DNA from: Syntrophales bacterium | Lineage (GTDB): Bacteria; Desulfobacterota; Syntrophia; Syntrophales; UBA2192 | Assembly (NCBI GenBank): GCA_025454095.1 | Contig: JALOPC010000137.1 | Span: forward strand, 1-5,080 | Reading direction: 5' to 3' | DNA: 5,080 nucleotides | Shown here: one piece after another, positions 4,502-5,080 of the stretch | How positions within the stretch are numbered: the first letter of the stretch is position 1 | How the letters are laid out: every line of letters starts with the position of its first letter | Notes under the pieces: model-generated | The model's input: the letters and a program-made list of their open reading frames with translations, nothing else | Database searches by the model: none | Told to the model about the DNA's origin: nothing | Made by a program: the position numbers and the translations under genes

Positions 4502-5080
4502 CCTACCAGGAATTCATGGACCGGGGCCATTTCGATCTGACGGAGATCCTGGCCGTCGTCTACGGCAACCTCGTCTCCGACGCGCCCAAGGGAATGGACG
4601 CGAAGCTCCCCGCTCCGCCGCTTCTCATGGTCGACCGGATCCTGTCCATCACGAAGGACAACCGCCACGGAACGATCGTGGCCGAACAGGACATCCGGCT
4701 CGACGCCTGGTACTTCCAGTGCCACCTGCCGGGCGACCCGGTGCAGCCGGGCTGCCTCTGCGTGGACGCCGTCTGGCAGCTCCTGGGCTTTTACTGCCTC
4801 TGGCGCGGGGCGCTGGGAACGGGGCGGGCGCTGGGCTGCGGCGAGGTCTTCTTCAGCGGCCAGATCCGGCCTTACAACAAGCGGGTGCGCTACGAGGTCA
4901 ACGTAAAGCGTTTCCAGCGGCTCAAGGACTCCGGGGCGAGCATCGTCATCGCCGACGCCAACATCTTCGTCGACGGCGAGCTGATCATGACCCTGAAGGA
5001 CGCCCGGACGGGCGTATTCCACGGGATCGCCTACCCGGACTACCCGCACAGGTCGGCAAACGCCGTCGGCGGCATCATGA
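4498..5080 (+). CDS. fabA: FabA-type 3-hydroxyacyl-ACP dehydratase (partial, runs off right edge)
   Basis: The frame is open for 194 codons from the ATG at 4498 to the window end with no stop. It resembles E. coli FabA, a hotdog-fold enzyme that dehydrates 3-hydroxyacyl-ACP and in true FabA also isomerises trans-2 to cis-3 enoyl-ACP. Landmarks are LPAPPLLMVDRI (37-48), WYFQCHLPGDPVQPGCLCVDAVWQL (71-95 region), GRALGCGEVFFSGQIRP, and a late TLKDARTGVF. The catalytic pair is His76 and Asp90, with the same 14-residue spacing as His70/Asp84 in E. coli. The chain is already longer than the 172-residue E. coli protein: after GVFHGIAYP it continues with a polar tail, and the true end lies outside the window. 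The start overlaps the KAS III stop by four bases. Whether it isomerises as well as dehydrates cannot be told from these motifs alone. Confidence 0.93.
   Translation, partial: MTYQEFMDRGHFDLTEILAVVYGNLVSDAPKGMDAKLPAPPLLMVDRILSITKDNRHGTIVAEQDIRLDAWYFQCHLPGDPVQPGCLCVDAVWQLLGFYCLWRGALGTGRALGCGEVFFSGQIRPYNKRVRYEVNVKRFQRLKDSGASIVIADANIFVDGELIMTLKDARTGVFHGIAYPDYPHRSANAVGGIM

Noticed and set aside
3461..5049. Minus-strand frames opposite the KAS III and FabA genes
   Set aside because: They are low-complexity antisense shadows, and the plus strand carries intact catalytic motifs throughout.

Overview
The window is GC-rich, with coding strands that strongly prefer C or G at third codon positions, and it reads as a Gram-negative bacterial chromosome. 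The evidence is a lipobox lipoprotein, a FabA-type dehydratase and sigma70-like promoter geometry. A Desulfobacterota-like (former Deltaproteobacteria) origin is my guess from gene content and from the short-period tandem repeats between genes; the sequence does not prove it.

Layout. The left end (1-819) is transcribed leftwards. It holds a TetR-family regulator and, downstream of it, the first 40 codons of a lipoprotein that runs off the left edge. This looks like the start of a TetR-controlled envelope or efflux operon. A perfect 18-bp palindrome (846-863) lies against the -10 box of a good tetR promoter. The divergent intergenic region (820-1140) also carries two GC-rich hairpins in what would be the leader of the rightward genes.

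From 1141 to the right edge, four genes run rightwards: a malonyl-CoA:ACP transacylase (FabD), an acyl-CoA dehydrogenase family flavoprotein, a ketoacyl synthase III (FabH-like), and a FabA-type 3-hydroxyacyl-ACP dehydratase cut by the window end. All visible catalytic residues are intact. FabD would load malonyl-ACP, the KAS III would condense an acyl starter with it, and FabA would dehydrate the 3-hydroxyacyl-ACP. The dehydrogenase would add or remove a 2,3 double bond on the acyl chain, or prepare the starter. No ketoreductase, ACP or KAS I/II is seen here; they may lie to the right or be shared with housekeeping fatty acid synthesis. The set suggests a dedicated, secondary fatty-acyl assembly line with an unknown product.

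The gap between the dehydrogenase and the KAS III (3350-3499) is the most unusual DNA in the window. It has a G-rich heptamer array, an AT-rich centre, an oppositely oriented C-rich heptamer array, and then a 9-bp-period array that runs into the start codon(s) of the KAS III gene.
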